From positions 1 to 64,000 of the forward strand of contig CAXIWQ010000397.1 in NCBI GenBank assembly GCA_964036275.1: DNA of 64,000 bases, given 5' to 3'. Position numbers and translations under genes: made by a program. The number at the start of each line of letters is the position of its first letter. Position 1 is the first letter of the stretch. Origin of the DNA: Litoditis marina (lineage: Eukaryota > Nematoda > Chromadorea > Rhabditida > Rhabditidae). Shown here piece by piece: positions 42,301 through 54,203 of the stretch. The notes under the pieces were generated by a model. It searched no databases. It saw nothing but the letters and a program-made list of their open reading frames with translations, and had not been told where the DNA came from.

Positions 42301-44390
42301 GCCACAAAAGACGAATTAACGCGGTTATTGACTCTTTGCCTCGCAGTTACAGAGAACATTTCATAGGGCTATCAAATCTGTTGCTCCCAGCTACAAAAAC
42401 CTAATACGACAATATATTCTGTGGCGCACAGCCACAAAGACGAATTAACGCGGTTATTGACATTTTGACTTGCAGCTACAAAAAAAAATCATACGGCTAT
42501 CAAGTCTGTTGCTCCCAGCTACAAAAACCTAATACGACTATATATTCTGTGGCGCACAGCCACAAAAGACGAATTAACGCGGTTATTGACTCTTTGCCTC
42601 GCAGTTACAGAGAATATTTCATACGGCTATCAAATCTGTTGCTCCCAGATACAAACACCTAATACGACAATCTATTCTGTGGCGCACAGCCACAAAATAC
42701 GAATTAACGCGGTTATCGACTTTTTGGCTTGCAGTTAAAGAGAAAAGTTCATACGGCTATCAAATCTGTTGCTCCCAGATACAAACACCTAATACGACAA
42801 TCTATTCTGTGGCGCACAGCCACAAAATACGAATTAACGCGGTTATCGACTTTTTGGCTTGCAGTTACAGAGAAAAGTTTATGCGGCTATCAAGTCTGTT
42901 GCTCCCAGCTACAAAAACCTAATACGACTATCTATTCTGTGGCGCACAGCCACAAAATACGAATTGACGCGGTTATCGACTCTTTGCCTTGCAGCTACAG
43001 AGAATATTTCATACGGCTATCAAATCTGTTGCTCCCAGCTACAAAAACCTAATACGACAATCTATTCTGTGGCGCACAGCCACAAAAACAAATTATCGCG
43101 GTTATCGACTTGTTGGCTTGCAGCTACAGAGAAAAGTTCATACGGCTATCAAGTCTGTTGCTCCCAGCAACAAAAACCTAATACGACTATATATTCTGTG
43201 GCGCACAGCCACAAAAGACGAATTAACGCGGTTATTGACTCTTTGCCTCGCAGTTACAGAGAACATTTCATACGGCTATCAAATCTGTTGCTCCCAGCTA
43301 CAAAAACCTAATACGACAATATATTCTGTGGCGCACAGCCACAAAGACGAATTAACGCGGTTATTGACATTTTGACTTGCAGCTACAAAAAAAAAATCAT
43401 ACGGCTATCAAGTCTGTTGCTCCCAGCTACAAAAACCTAATACGACTATATATTCTGTGGCGCACAGCCACAAAAGACGAATTAACGCGGTTATTGACTC
43501 TTTGCCTCGCAGTTACAGAGAATATTTCATACGGCTATCAAATCTGTTGCTCCCAGATACAAACACCTAATACGACAATCTATTCTGTGGCGCACAGCCA
43601 CAAAATACGAATTAACGCGGTTATTGACTCTTTGCCGTAAAGCTACAAAAAAAAGTTTATACGGCTATCAAATCTGTTGCTCCCAGATACAAACACCTAA
43701 TACGACAATCTATTCTGTGGCGCACAGCCACAAAATACGAATTAACGCGGTTATCGACTTTTTGGCTTGCAGTTACAGAGAAAAGTTTATGCGGCTATCA
43801 AGTCTGTTGCTCCCAGCTACAAAAACCTAATACGACTTCATATTCTGTGGCGCACAGCCACAAAAGACAAATTAACGCGGTTATTGACTCTTTGCCGTAA
43901 AGCTACAAAAAAAAGTTTATACGGCTATCAAGTATGTTGCTCCCAGCTACAAAGACCTAACACGACTATATATTCTGTGGCGCACAGCCACAAAAGACGA
44001 CTTAACGCGGTTATTGACTCTTTGCCTTGCAGCTACAGAAAAAAGTTCATACGGCTATCAAGTCTGTTGCTCCCAGATACAAAAACCTAAGACGACTGTA
44101 TATTCTGTGGCGCACAGCCACAAAAGACGACTTAACGCGGTTATTGACTCTTTGCCTTGCAGCTACAGAAAAAAGTTCATACGGCTATCAAGTCTGTTGC
44201 TCCCAGCTACAAAAACCTAATACGACAATCTATTTTGTGGCGCACATCCACCAAATACAAATTAACGCGGTTATTGACTCTTTGCCTTGCACCTACAGAA
44301 AAAAAAATCATACGGCTATCAAGTCTGTTGCTCCCAACTACAAAAACCTAATACGACTTTATATTCTGTGGCGCACAACCACAAAAGACA
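39330..44390 (+). repeat. 5061 bp tandem duplication, unit 2
   Basis: All recognisable members lie exactly 5061 bp from those of unit 1 (for example the junctions 41163, 42461 and 43368). Comparing translated frames along both units I found one substitution, A at 39003 against C at 44064. I did not align every base. Such identity over 5 kb means a very recent duplication or an assembly duplication. Confidence 0.9.
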
Positions 44391-45719
44391 AATTAACGCG
44401 GTTATTGACTCTTTGCCTTGCAGCTACAGAAAAAAGTTTATACGGCTATCAAGTCTGTTGCTCCCAGCTACAAAAACCTAATACGATTATCTATTCTGTG
44501 GCGCACAGCCACGAAATACGAATTAACGCGGTTATCGACTCTTCGGCTTGCAGTTACAGAAAAAAAACTCATACGGCAATCAAGTCTGTTGCTCCCAACT
44601 ACAAAAACCTAATACAACTATCTTTTCTGTGGCACACAGCCACAAAAAACGAATTAACGCGGTTATTGACTCTTTGCCTTGCAGCTACAGAACAAAGTTT
44701 ATACGGCTATCAAGTATGTTGCTCCCAGCTAGAAAAACCTAATACGACTTTATGTTCTGTGGCGCACAGCCACAAAAGACAAATTAACGCGGTTATTGAC
44801 TCTTTGCCTTGCAGCTACAGAACAAAGTTTATACGGCTATCAAGTATGTTGCTCCCAGCTACAAAGACCTAACACGACTATATATTCTGTGGCGCACAGC
44901 CACAAAAGACGACTTAACGCGGTTATTGACTCTTTGCCTTGCAGCTACAGAAAAAAGTTCATACGGCTATCAAGTCTGTTGCTCCCAGATACAAAAACCT
45001 AAGACGACTGTATATTCTGTGGCGCACAGTCACAAAAGACGACTTAACGCGGTTATTGACTCTTTGCCTTGCAGCTACAGAAAAAAGTTCATACGGCTAT
45101 CAAGTCTGTTGCTCCCAGCTACAAAAACCTAATACGACAATCTATTTTGTGGCGCACATCCACCAAATACAAATTAACGCGGTTATTGACTCTTTGCCTT
45201 GCACCTACAGAAAAAAAATCATACGGCTATCAAGTCTGTTGCTCCCAACTACAAAAACCTAATACGACTTTATATTCTGTGGCGCACAACCACAAAAGAC
45301 AAATTAACGCGGTTATTGACTCTTTGCCTTGCAGCTACAGAAAAAAGTTTATACGGCTATCAAGTCTGTTGCTCCCAGCTACAAAAACCTAATACGATTA
45401 TCTATTCTGTGGCGCACAGCCACGAAATACGAATTAACGCGGTTATCGACTCTTCGGCTTGCAGTTACAGAAAAAAAACTCATACGGCAATCAAGTCTGT
45501 TGCTCCCAACTACAAAAACCTAATACAACTATCTTTTCTGTGGCACACAGCCACAAAATACGAATTAACGCGGTTATTGACTCTTTGCCTTGCAGCTACA
45601 GAACAAAGTTTATACGGCTATCAAGTATGTTGCTCCCAGCTAGAAAAACCTAATACGACTTTATGTTCTGTGGCGCACAGCCACAAAAGACAAATTAACG
45701 CGGTTATTGACTCTTTGCC
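44027..45719 (+). repeat. 912 bp HOR (7-mer), one copy and most of a second
   Basis: Seven monomers at 44027-44938 recur from 44939 (offset 911-912 bp). Marks are CCTAAGACGACTG, CACATCCACC, CACAACCACA, CTCTTCGGCTTG and CAGCTACAGAACAAAG. The second copy follows to about 45719, where the next monomer reads CAAAAAAAAGTTC. The same seven occur again at 47542. Confidence 0.82.
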
Positions 45720-47605
45720 TTGCAGCTACAAAAAAAAGTTCATACGGCTATCAAGTATGTTGCTCCCAGCTCGAAAAACCCAATACAACTATCTTTTCTG
45801 TGGCACACAGCCACAAATTACGAATTAACGCGGTTATCGACTCTTTGCCTTGCAGCTACAGAAAAAAGTTTATACGGCTATCAAGTCTGTTGCTCCTGGC
45901 TACAAAAACCTAATACGACTTTATGTTCTGTGGCGCACAGCCACAAAAGACAAATTAACGCGGTTATTGACTCTTTGCCTTGCAGCTACAAAAAAAAGTT
46001 CATACGGCTATCAAGTACGTTGCTCCCAGCTAGAAAAACCCAATACAACTATCTTTTCTGTGGCACACAGCCACAAAAGACGAATTAACGCGGTTATTGA
46101 CTCTTTGCCTTGCAGCTACAGAAAAAAGTTTATACGGCTATCAAGTCTGTTGCTCCCAGCTACAAAAACCTAATACGACTTACTATTCTGTGGCGCACAG
46201 CCACAAAAGACAAATTAACGCGGTTATTGACTCTTTACCGTGCAGCTATAGAAAAAAGTTTATACGGCTATCGAGTATGTTGCTCCCAGCTACAAAAACC
46301 TAATACGACAATCTATTCTGTGGCGCACAGCCACAAAATACGAATTAACGCGGTTATCGACTCTTTGCCTTGCAACTACAGAGAACAGTTCATACGGCTA
46401 TCAAGTCTGTTGCTCCCAGATACAAAAACCTAATACGACTATCTCTTATGTGGCGCACAGCCACAAAATACGAATTAACGCGGTTATCGTCTCTTTGGCT
46501 TGCAGTTACAGAGAAAAGTTCATACGGCTATCAAATCTGTTGCTCCCAGCTACAAAAACCTAATACGACAATCTATTCTGTGGCGCACAGCCATAAAATA
46601 CAAAATAACGCGGTTATTGACTCTTTGGCTTGCAGTTACAGAGAAAAGTTTATACGGCTATCAAGTCTGTTGCTCCCAACTACAAAAACCTAATACGACT
46701 TTATATTCTGTGGCGCACAACCACAAAAGACAAATTAACGCGGTTATTGACTCTTTGCCTTGCAGCTACAGAAAAAAGTTTATACGGCTATCAAGTCTGT
46801 TGCTCCCAGCTACAAAAACCTAATACGATTATCTATTCTGTGGCGCACAGCCACGAAATACGAATTAACGCGGTTATCGACTCTTCGGCTTGCAGTTACA
46901 GAAAAAAAACTCATACGGCAATCAAGTCTGTTGCTCCCAACTACAAAAACCTAATACAACTATCTTTTCTGTGGCACACAGCCACAAAATACGAATTAAC
47001 GCGGTTATTGACTCTTTGCCTTGCAGCTACAGAAAAAAGTTTATACGGCTATCAAGTATGTTGCTCCCAGCTAGAAAAACCTAATACGACTTTATGTTCT
47101 GTGGCGCACAGCCACAAAAGACAAATTAACGCGGTTATTGACTCTTTGCCTTGCAGCTACAAAAAAAAGTTCATACGGCTATCAAGTATGTTGCTCCCAG
47201 CTCGAAAAACCCAATACAACTATCTTTTCTGTGGCACACAGCCACAAATTACGAATTAACGCGGTTATCGACTCTTTGCCTTGCAGCTACAGAAAAAAAG
47301 TTTATACGGCTATCAAGTCTGTTGCTCCTGGCTACAAAAACCTAATACGACTTTATGTTCTGTGGCGCACAGCCACAAAAGACAAATTAACGCGGTTATT
47401 GACTCTTTGCCTTGCAGCTATAAAAAAAAGTTCATACGGCTATCAAGTATGTTGCTCCCAGCTAGAAAAACCCAATACAACTATCTTTTCTGTGGCACAC
47501 AGCCACAAAAGACGAATTAACGCGGTTATTGACTCTTTGCCTTGCAGCTACAGAAAAAAGTTTATACGGCTATCAAGTCTGTTGCTCCCAGCTACAAAGA
47601 CCTAA
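45199..47605 (+). repeat. 1431 bp HOR (11-mer), one copy and a partial second
   Basis: Monomers at 45199-46173 recur at 46630-47605 at an offset of 1431-1432 bp, with marks such as CCAGCTCGAAAAACC (45768 and 47199) and GCTCCTGGCTAC. The stretch 46240-46630 holds monomers of the 7545-7935 type (CTATCTCTTATG, GGTTATCGTCTC), which occur only a few times in the window. Confidence 0.8.
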
Positions 47606-48839
47606 CACGACTATATATTCTGTGGCGCACAGCCACAAAAGACGACTTAACGCGGTTATTGACTCTTTGCCTTGCAGCTACAGAAAAAAGTTCATACGGC
47701 TATCAAGTCTGTTGCTCCCAGATACAAAAACCTAAGACGACTGTATATTCTGTGGCGCACAGCCACAAAAGACGACTTAACGCGGTTATTGACTCTTTGC
47801 CTTGCAGCTACAGAAAAAAGTTCATACGGCTATCAAGTCTGTTGCTCCCAGCTACAAAAACCTAATACGACAATCTATTTTGTGGCGCACATCCACCAAA
47901 TACAAATTAACGCGGTTATTGACTCTTTGCCTTGCACCTACAGAAAAAAAATCATACGGCTATCAAGTCTGTTGCTCCCAACTACAAAAACCTAATACGA
48001 CTTTATATTCTGTGGCGCACAACCACAAAAGACAAATTAACGCGGTTATTGACTCTTTGCCTTGCAGCTACAGAAAAAAGTTTATACGGCTATCAAGTCT
48101 GTTGCTCCCAGCTACAAAAACCTAATACGATTATCTATTCTGTGGCGCACAGCCACGAAATACGAATTAACGCGGTTATCGACTCTTCGGCTTGCAGTTA
48201 CAGAAAAAAAACTCATACGGCAATCAAGTCTGTTGCTCCCAACTACAAAAACCTAATACAACTATCTTTTCTGTGGCACACAGCCACAAAATACGAATTA
48301 ACGCGGTTATTGACTCTTTGCCTTGCAGCTACAGAACAAAGTTTATACGGCTATCAAGTATGTTGCTCCCAGCTAGAAAAACCTAATACGACTTTATGTT
48401 CTGTGGCGCACAGCCACAAAAGACAAATTAACGCGGTTATTGACTCTTTGCCTTGCAGCTACAGAACAAAGTTTATACGGCTATCAAGTATGTTGCTCCC
48501 AGCTACAAAGACCTAACACGACTATATATTCTGTGGCGCACAGCCACAAAAGACGACTTAACGCGGTTATTGACTCTTTGCCTTGCAGCTACAGAAAAAA
48601 GTTCATACGGCTATCAAGTCTGTTGCTCCCAGATACAAAAACCTAAGACGACTGTATATTCTGTGGCGCACAGCCACAAAAGACGACTTAACGCGGTTAT
48701 TGACTCTTTGCCTTGCAGCTACAGAAAAAAGTTCATACGGCTATCAAGTCTGTTGCTCCCAGCTACAAAAACCTAATACGACAATCTATTTTGTGGCGCA
48801 CATCCACCAAATACAAATTAACGCGGTTATTGACTCTTT
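47542..48839 (+). repeat. 911 bp HOR (7-mer) running into the gap
   Basis: Monomers at 47542-48452 repeat those at 44809-45719 (offset 2733 bp). A further copy begins at 48453 (offset 911 bp) and is cut after 387 bases by the N run. The last readable sequence is the CACATCCACC monomer. Confidence 0.84.
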
Positions 48840-48862
48840 NNNNNNNNNNNNNNNNNNNNNNN
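48840..48862. other. Assembly gap (23 N)
   Basis: Twenty-three unknown bases separate family I monomers on the left from family II monomers on the right. To keep the 130 bp register, the missing stretch from GACTCTTT to GCGCACAG should be 86 bases plus a whole number of monomers. The written length is 63 short of the smallest value, so it is either nominal or the join is not a true adjacency. Confidence 0.97.
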
Positions 48863-51800
48863 GCGCACAGCCACAAAAGACAAATTAACGCGGTTATTGA
48901 CTCTTTGCCGTGCAGCTACAGGAAAAAGGTTATACGGCTATCAAGTATGTTGCTCCCAGCTAAAAAAACCTAATACGACTATCTATTCTGTGGCGCACAG
49001 CCACAAAATACGAATTAACGCGGTTATCGACTCTTTGCCTTGCAGCTACAGAGAACAGTTCATACGGCTATCAAGTCTGTTGCTCCCAGCTACAAAAACC
49101 TAATACGACTATATATTCTGTGGCGCACAGCCACAAAAGACGAATTAACGCGGTTATTGACTCTTTGCCTCGCAGTTACAGAGAATATTTCATACGGCTA
49201 TCAAATCTGTTGCTCCCAGCTACAAAAACCTAATACGACAATCTATTCTGTGGCGCACAGCCACAAAAGACAAATTAACGCGGTTATTGACTCTTTGCCG
49301 TGCAGCTACAGGAAAAAGGTTATACGGCTACCAAGTATGTTGCTCCCAGCTACAAAAACCTAATACGACTATCTATTCTGTGGCGCACAGCCACAAAATA
49401 CAAATTGACGCGGTTATCGACTCTTTGCCTTGCAGCTACAGAGAACAGTTCATACGGCTATCAAATCTGTTGCTCCCAGCTACAAAAACCTAATACGACA
49501 ATCTATTCTGTGGCGCACAGCCACAAAATACAAATTATCGCGGTTATCGACTCTTTGCCTTGCAGCTACAGAGAACAGTTCATACGGCTATCAAGTCTGT
49601 TGCTCCCAGCTACAAAAACCTAATACGACTATATATTCTGTGGCGCACAGCCACAAAAGACGAATTAACGCGGTTATTGACTTGTTGGCTTGCAGCTACA
49701 GAGAAAAGTTCATACGGCTATCAAGTCTGTTGCTCCCAGCTACAAAAACCTGATACGACAATCTATTCTGTGGCGCACAGCCACAAAATACAAATTATCG
49801 CGGTTATCGACTCTTTGCCTTGCAGCTACAGAGAACAGTTCATACGGCTATCAAGTCTGTTGCTCCCAGCTACAAAAACCTAATACGACTATATATTCTG
49901 TGGCGCACAGCCACAAAAGACGAATTAACGCGGTTATTGACTTGTTGGCTTGCAGCTACAGAGAAAAGTTCATACGGCTATCAAGTCTGTTGCTCCCAGC
50001 TACAAAAACCTGATACGACAATCTATTCTGTGGCGCACAGCCACAAAATACGAATTAACGCGGTTATCGACTCTTTGCCTTGCAGCTACAGAGAACAGTT
50101 CATACGGCTATCAAGTCTGTTGCTCCCAGCTACAAAAACCTAATACGACTATATATTCTGTGGCGCACAGCCACAAAAGACGAATTAACGCGGTTATTGA
50201 CTCTTTGCCTCGCAGTTACAGAGAATATTTCATACGGCTATCAAATCTGTTGCTCCCAGCTACAAAAACCTAATACGACAATCTATTCTGTGGCGCACAG
50301 CCACAAAAGACAAATTAACGCGGTTATTGACTCTTTGCCGTGCAGCTACAGGAAAAAGGTTATACGGCTACCAAGTATGTTGCTCCCAGCTACAAAAACC
50401 TAATACGACTATCTATTCTGTGGCGCACAGTCACAAAATACAAATTGACGCGGTTATCGACTCTTTGCCTTGCAGCTACAGAGAACAGTTCATACGGCTA
50501 TCAAATCTGTTGCTCCCAGCTACAAAAACCTAATACGACAATCTATTCTGTGGCGCACAGCCACAAAATACAAATTATCGCGGTTATCGACTTGTTGGCT
50601 TGCAGCTACAGAGAAAAGTTCATACGGCTATCAAGTCTGTTGCTCCCAGCTACAAAAACCTAATACGACTATATATTCTGTGGCGCACAGCCACAAAAGA
50701 CGAATTAACGCGGTTATTGACTCTTTGCCTCGCAGTTACAGAGAACATTTCATACGGCTATCAAATCTGTTGCTCCCAGCTACAAAAACCTAATACGACA
50801 ATCTATTCTGTGGCGCACAGCCACAAAGACGAATTAACGCGGTTATTGACATTTTGACTTGCAGCTACAAAAAAAAAATCATACGGCTATCAAGTCTGTT
50901 GCTTCCAAATACAAAAACATAATACGACTTTATATTCTGTGGCGCACAGCCACAAAATACAAATTAACGCGGTTATTGATTCTTTGCCTTGCAGTTACAG
51001 AGAACATTTCATACGGCTATCAAATCTGTTGCTCCCAGCTACAAAAACCTAATACGACTTTATATTCTGTGGCGCACAGCCACAAAAGACAAATTAACGC
51101 GGTTATTACCTCTTTGCCTTGCAGCTACAGAAAAAAAGTTTATACGGCTATCAAGTCTGTTGCTCCCAGCTACAAAAACCTAATACGACTTTATATTCTG
51201 TGGCGCACAGCCACAAAAGACAAATTAACGCGGTTATTGACTCTTTGCCGTGCAGCTACAGAAAAAAGTTTATATGGCTATCAAGTATGTTGCTCCCAGC
51301 TAGAAAAACCCAATACAACTATCTATTCTGTGGCACACAGCCACAAAATACGATATAACGCGGTTATCGACTCTTTGCCTTGCAGCTACAGAAAAAAGTT
51401 TATACGGCTATCAAGTCTGTTGCTCATGGCTACAAAAACCTAATACGACTTTATATCCTATGGCGCACAGCCACAAAAGACAAATTAACGCGGTTATTAC
51501 CTCTTTGCCTTGCAGCTACAGAAAAAAGTTCATACGGCTATCAAGTCTGTTGCTCCCAGCTACAAAAACCTGATACGACAATCTATTCTGTGGCGCACAG
51601 CCACAAAAGACAAATTAACGCGGTTATTGACTCTTTGCCGTGCAGCTACAGGAAAAAGGTTATACGGCTACCAAGTATGTTGCTCCCAGCTACAAAAACC
51701 TAATACGACTATCTATTCTGTGGCGCACAGTCACAAAATACAAATTGACGCGGTTATCGACTCTTTGCCTTGCAGCTACAGAGAACAGTTCATACGGCTA

Positions 51801-51878
51801 TCAAATCTGTTGCTCCCAGCTACAAAAACCTAATACGACAATCTATTCTGTGGCGCACAGCCACAAAATACAAATTAT
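48863..51878 (+). repeat. 3016 bp segment, copy 1 (truncated at both ends)
   Basis: This matches 54204-57219 at an offset of exactly 5341 bp from the first base after the gap to the last base before the filler at 51879. No difference was seen in translated frames. It holds a dimer duplication (49560-50079) and one full 1300 bp HOR unit (50340-51639). The left limit is the gap and the right limit a non-satellite junction, so neither end is a natural repeat boundary. Confidence 0.9.
49560..50079 (+). repeat. Local dimer duplication (2 x 260 bp)
   Basis: The pair of monomers at 49560 and 49690 recurs at 49820 and 49950. One has GAGAACAGTTC and CTATATATTC, the other GAGAAAAGTTC and CCTGATACGAC. 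The same structure is found at 54901-55420, so the dimer arose before the 5341 bp duplication. Confidence 0.85.
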
Positions 51879-51895
51879 TTAGGCTATGCCGAACA
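51879..51895. other. 17 bp non-satellite filler at a breakpoint
   Basis: Where a monomer normally reads AAATTATCGCGGTTATCG, the bases CGCG are replaced by TTAGGCTATGCCGAACA. This is the only readable stretch in the window that I cannot fit to the satellite on either strand. The monomer type changes across it, from the 1300 bp HOR on the left to rare diverged monomers on the right. It looks like untemplated or captured filler at an end-joining site. A local assembly error is possible. Confidence 0.8.
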
Positions 51896-52420
51896 GTTAT
51901 CGACTCCTTGCCTTGCAACTGCAGAGAACAGTTCATACGGCTATCAAGTCTGTTGCTCCCAGATACAAAAACCTAATACGACTATCTATTATGTGGCGCA
52001 CAGCCACAAAATACGAATTAACGCGGTTATCGACTCTTTGGCTTGCAGTTACAGAGAAAAGTTCATACGGCTATCAAATCTGTTGCTCCCAGCTACAAAA
52101 ACCTAATACGACTCCATATTCTGTGGCGCACAGCCACAAAAGACAAATTAACGCGGTTATTGACTCTTTGCCGTAAAGCTACAGAAAAAAGTTTATACGG
52201 CTATCAAGTATGTTGCTCCCAGCTACAAAGACTCAACACGACTATATATTTCGTGGCGCACAGCCACAAAAGACGACTTAACGCGGTTGTTGACTCTTTG
52301 CCTTGCAGCTACAGAAAAAAGTTCATACGGCTATCAAGTATGTTGCTCCCAGATACAAAAACTTAAGACGACTATATATTCTGTGGCGCACAGCCACAAA
52401 AGACGAATTAACGCGTTATT
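51896..52420 (+). repeat. Island of four diverged family I-like monomers
   Basis: About four monomers resemble 46363-46500, 7675-7800 and the GCCGTAAAGC block, but carry many private changes: GACTCCTTGCC, CAACTGCAGAG, GACTCCATATTC, GACTCAACACG, TATATTTCGTGG, GGTTGTTGAC, ACTTAAGACG and a lost G in AACGCGTTATTG. They are more diverged than any neighbour, so they seem to have escaped homogenisation. Family II resumes at about 52420. Confidence 0.8.
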
Positions 52421-54203
52421 GACTCTTTGCCTTGCAGCTACAGAGAACAGTTCATACGGCTATCAAATCTGTTGCTCCCAGCTACAAAAACCTAATACGA
52501 CAATCTATTCTGTGGCGCACAGCCACAAAATACAAATTATCGCGGTTATCGACTTGTTGGCTTGCAGCTACAGAGAAAAGTTCATACGGCTATCAAGTCT
52601 GTTGCTCCCAGCTACAAAAACCTAATACGACTATATATTCTGTGGCGCACAGCCACAAAAGACGAATTAACGCGGTTATTGACTCTTTGCCTCGCAGTTA
52701 CAGAGAACATTTCATACGGCTATCAAATCTGTTGCTCCCAGCTACAAAAACCTAATACGACAATCTATTCTGTGGCGCACAGCCACAAAGACGAATTAAC
52801 GCGGTTATTGACATTTTGACTTGCAGCTACAAAAAAAATCATACGGCTATCAAGTCTGTTGCTTCCAACTACAAAAACATAATACGACTTTATATTCTGT
52901 GGCGCACAGCCACAAAATACAAATTAACGCGGTTATTGACTCTTTGCCTTGCAGTTACAGAGAACATTTCATACGGCTATCAAATCTGTTGCTCCCAGCT
53001 ACAAAAACCTAATACGACTTTATATTCTGTGGCGCACAGCCACAAAAGACAAATTAACGCGGTTATTATCTCTTTGCCTTGCAGCTAGAGAAAAAAAGTT
53101 TATACGGCTCTCAAGTCTGTTGCTCCCAGCTACAAAAACCTAATACGACTTTATATTCTGTGGCGCACAGCCACAAAAGACAAATTAACGCGGTTATTGA
53201 CTCTTTGCCGTGCAGCTACAGAAAAAAAGTTTATATGGCTATCAAGTATGTTGCTCCCAGCTAGAAAAACCCAATACAACTATCTATTCTGTGGCACACA
53301 GCCACAAAATACGATATAACGCGGTTATCGACTCTTTGCCTTGCAGCTACAGAAAAAAGTTTATACGGCTATCAAGTCTGTTGCTCATGGCTACAAAAAC
53401 CTAATACGACTTTATATCCTATGGCGCACAGCCACAAAAGACAAATTAACGCGGTTATTACCTCTTTGCCTTGCAGCTACAGAAAAAAGTTCATACGGCT
53501 ATCAAGTCTGTTGCTCCCAGCTACAAAAACCTAATACGACAATCTATTCTGTGGCGCACAGCCACAAAAGACAAATTAACGCGGTTATTACCTCTTCGCC
53601 TTGCAGCTACAGAAAAAAGTTCATACGGCTATCAAGTCTGTTGCTCCCAGCTACAAAAACCTAATACGACTTTATATTCTGTGGCGCACAGCCACAAAAG
53701 ACAAATTAACGCGGTTATTGACTCTTTGCCGTGCAGCTACAGGAAAAAGGTTATACGGCTATCAAGTATGTTGCTCCCAGCTAAAAAAACCTAATACGAC
53801 TATCTATTCTGTGGCGCACAGCCACAAAATACGAATTAACGCGGTTATCGACTCTTTGCCTTGCAGCTACAGAGAACAGTTCATACGGCTATCAAGTCTG
53901 TTGCTCCCAGCTACAAAAACCTAATACGACTATATATTCTGTGGCGCACAGCCACAAAAGACGAATTAACGCGGTTATTGACTTGTTGGCTTGCAGCTAC
54001 AGAGAAAAGTTCATACGGCTATCAAGTCTGTTGCTCCCAGCTACAAAAACCTGATACGACAATCTATTCTGTGGCGCACAGCCACAAAAGACAAATTAAC
54101 GCGGTTATTACCTCTTTGCCTTGCAGCTACAGAAAAAAATTCATACGGCTATCAAGTCTGTTGCTCCCAGCTACGAAAACCTAATACGACTCTATATTCT
54201 GTG
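52421..54203 (+). repeat. Family II block between the two 3016 bp copies
   Basis: Monomers at 52432-52810 match 50470-50850 at an offset of 1962 bp. The block holds a CATTTTGAC junction at 52812, then members of the 1429 bp HOR (AAACATAATAC, ATTATCTCTTTG, CCCAATACAAC, CATGG at about 53397) and the CAGCTAAAAAAACC monomer near 53780. It leads into the second copy of the 3016 bp segment. Confidence 0.75.

Noticed and set aside
44391..48839. Inverted copies of the satellite
   Set aside because: All blocks checked, including the rearranged 45-48 kb part, read in the + orientation; no head-to-head or tail-to-tail junction was found.
51879..51895. Telomere repeat (TTAGG) in the filler
   Set aside because: Only one TTAGG occurs, with no tandem copies; chance is sufficient.
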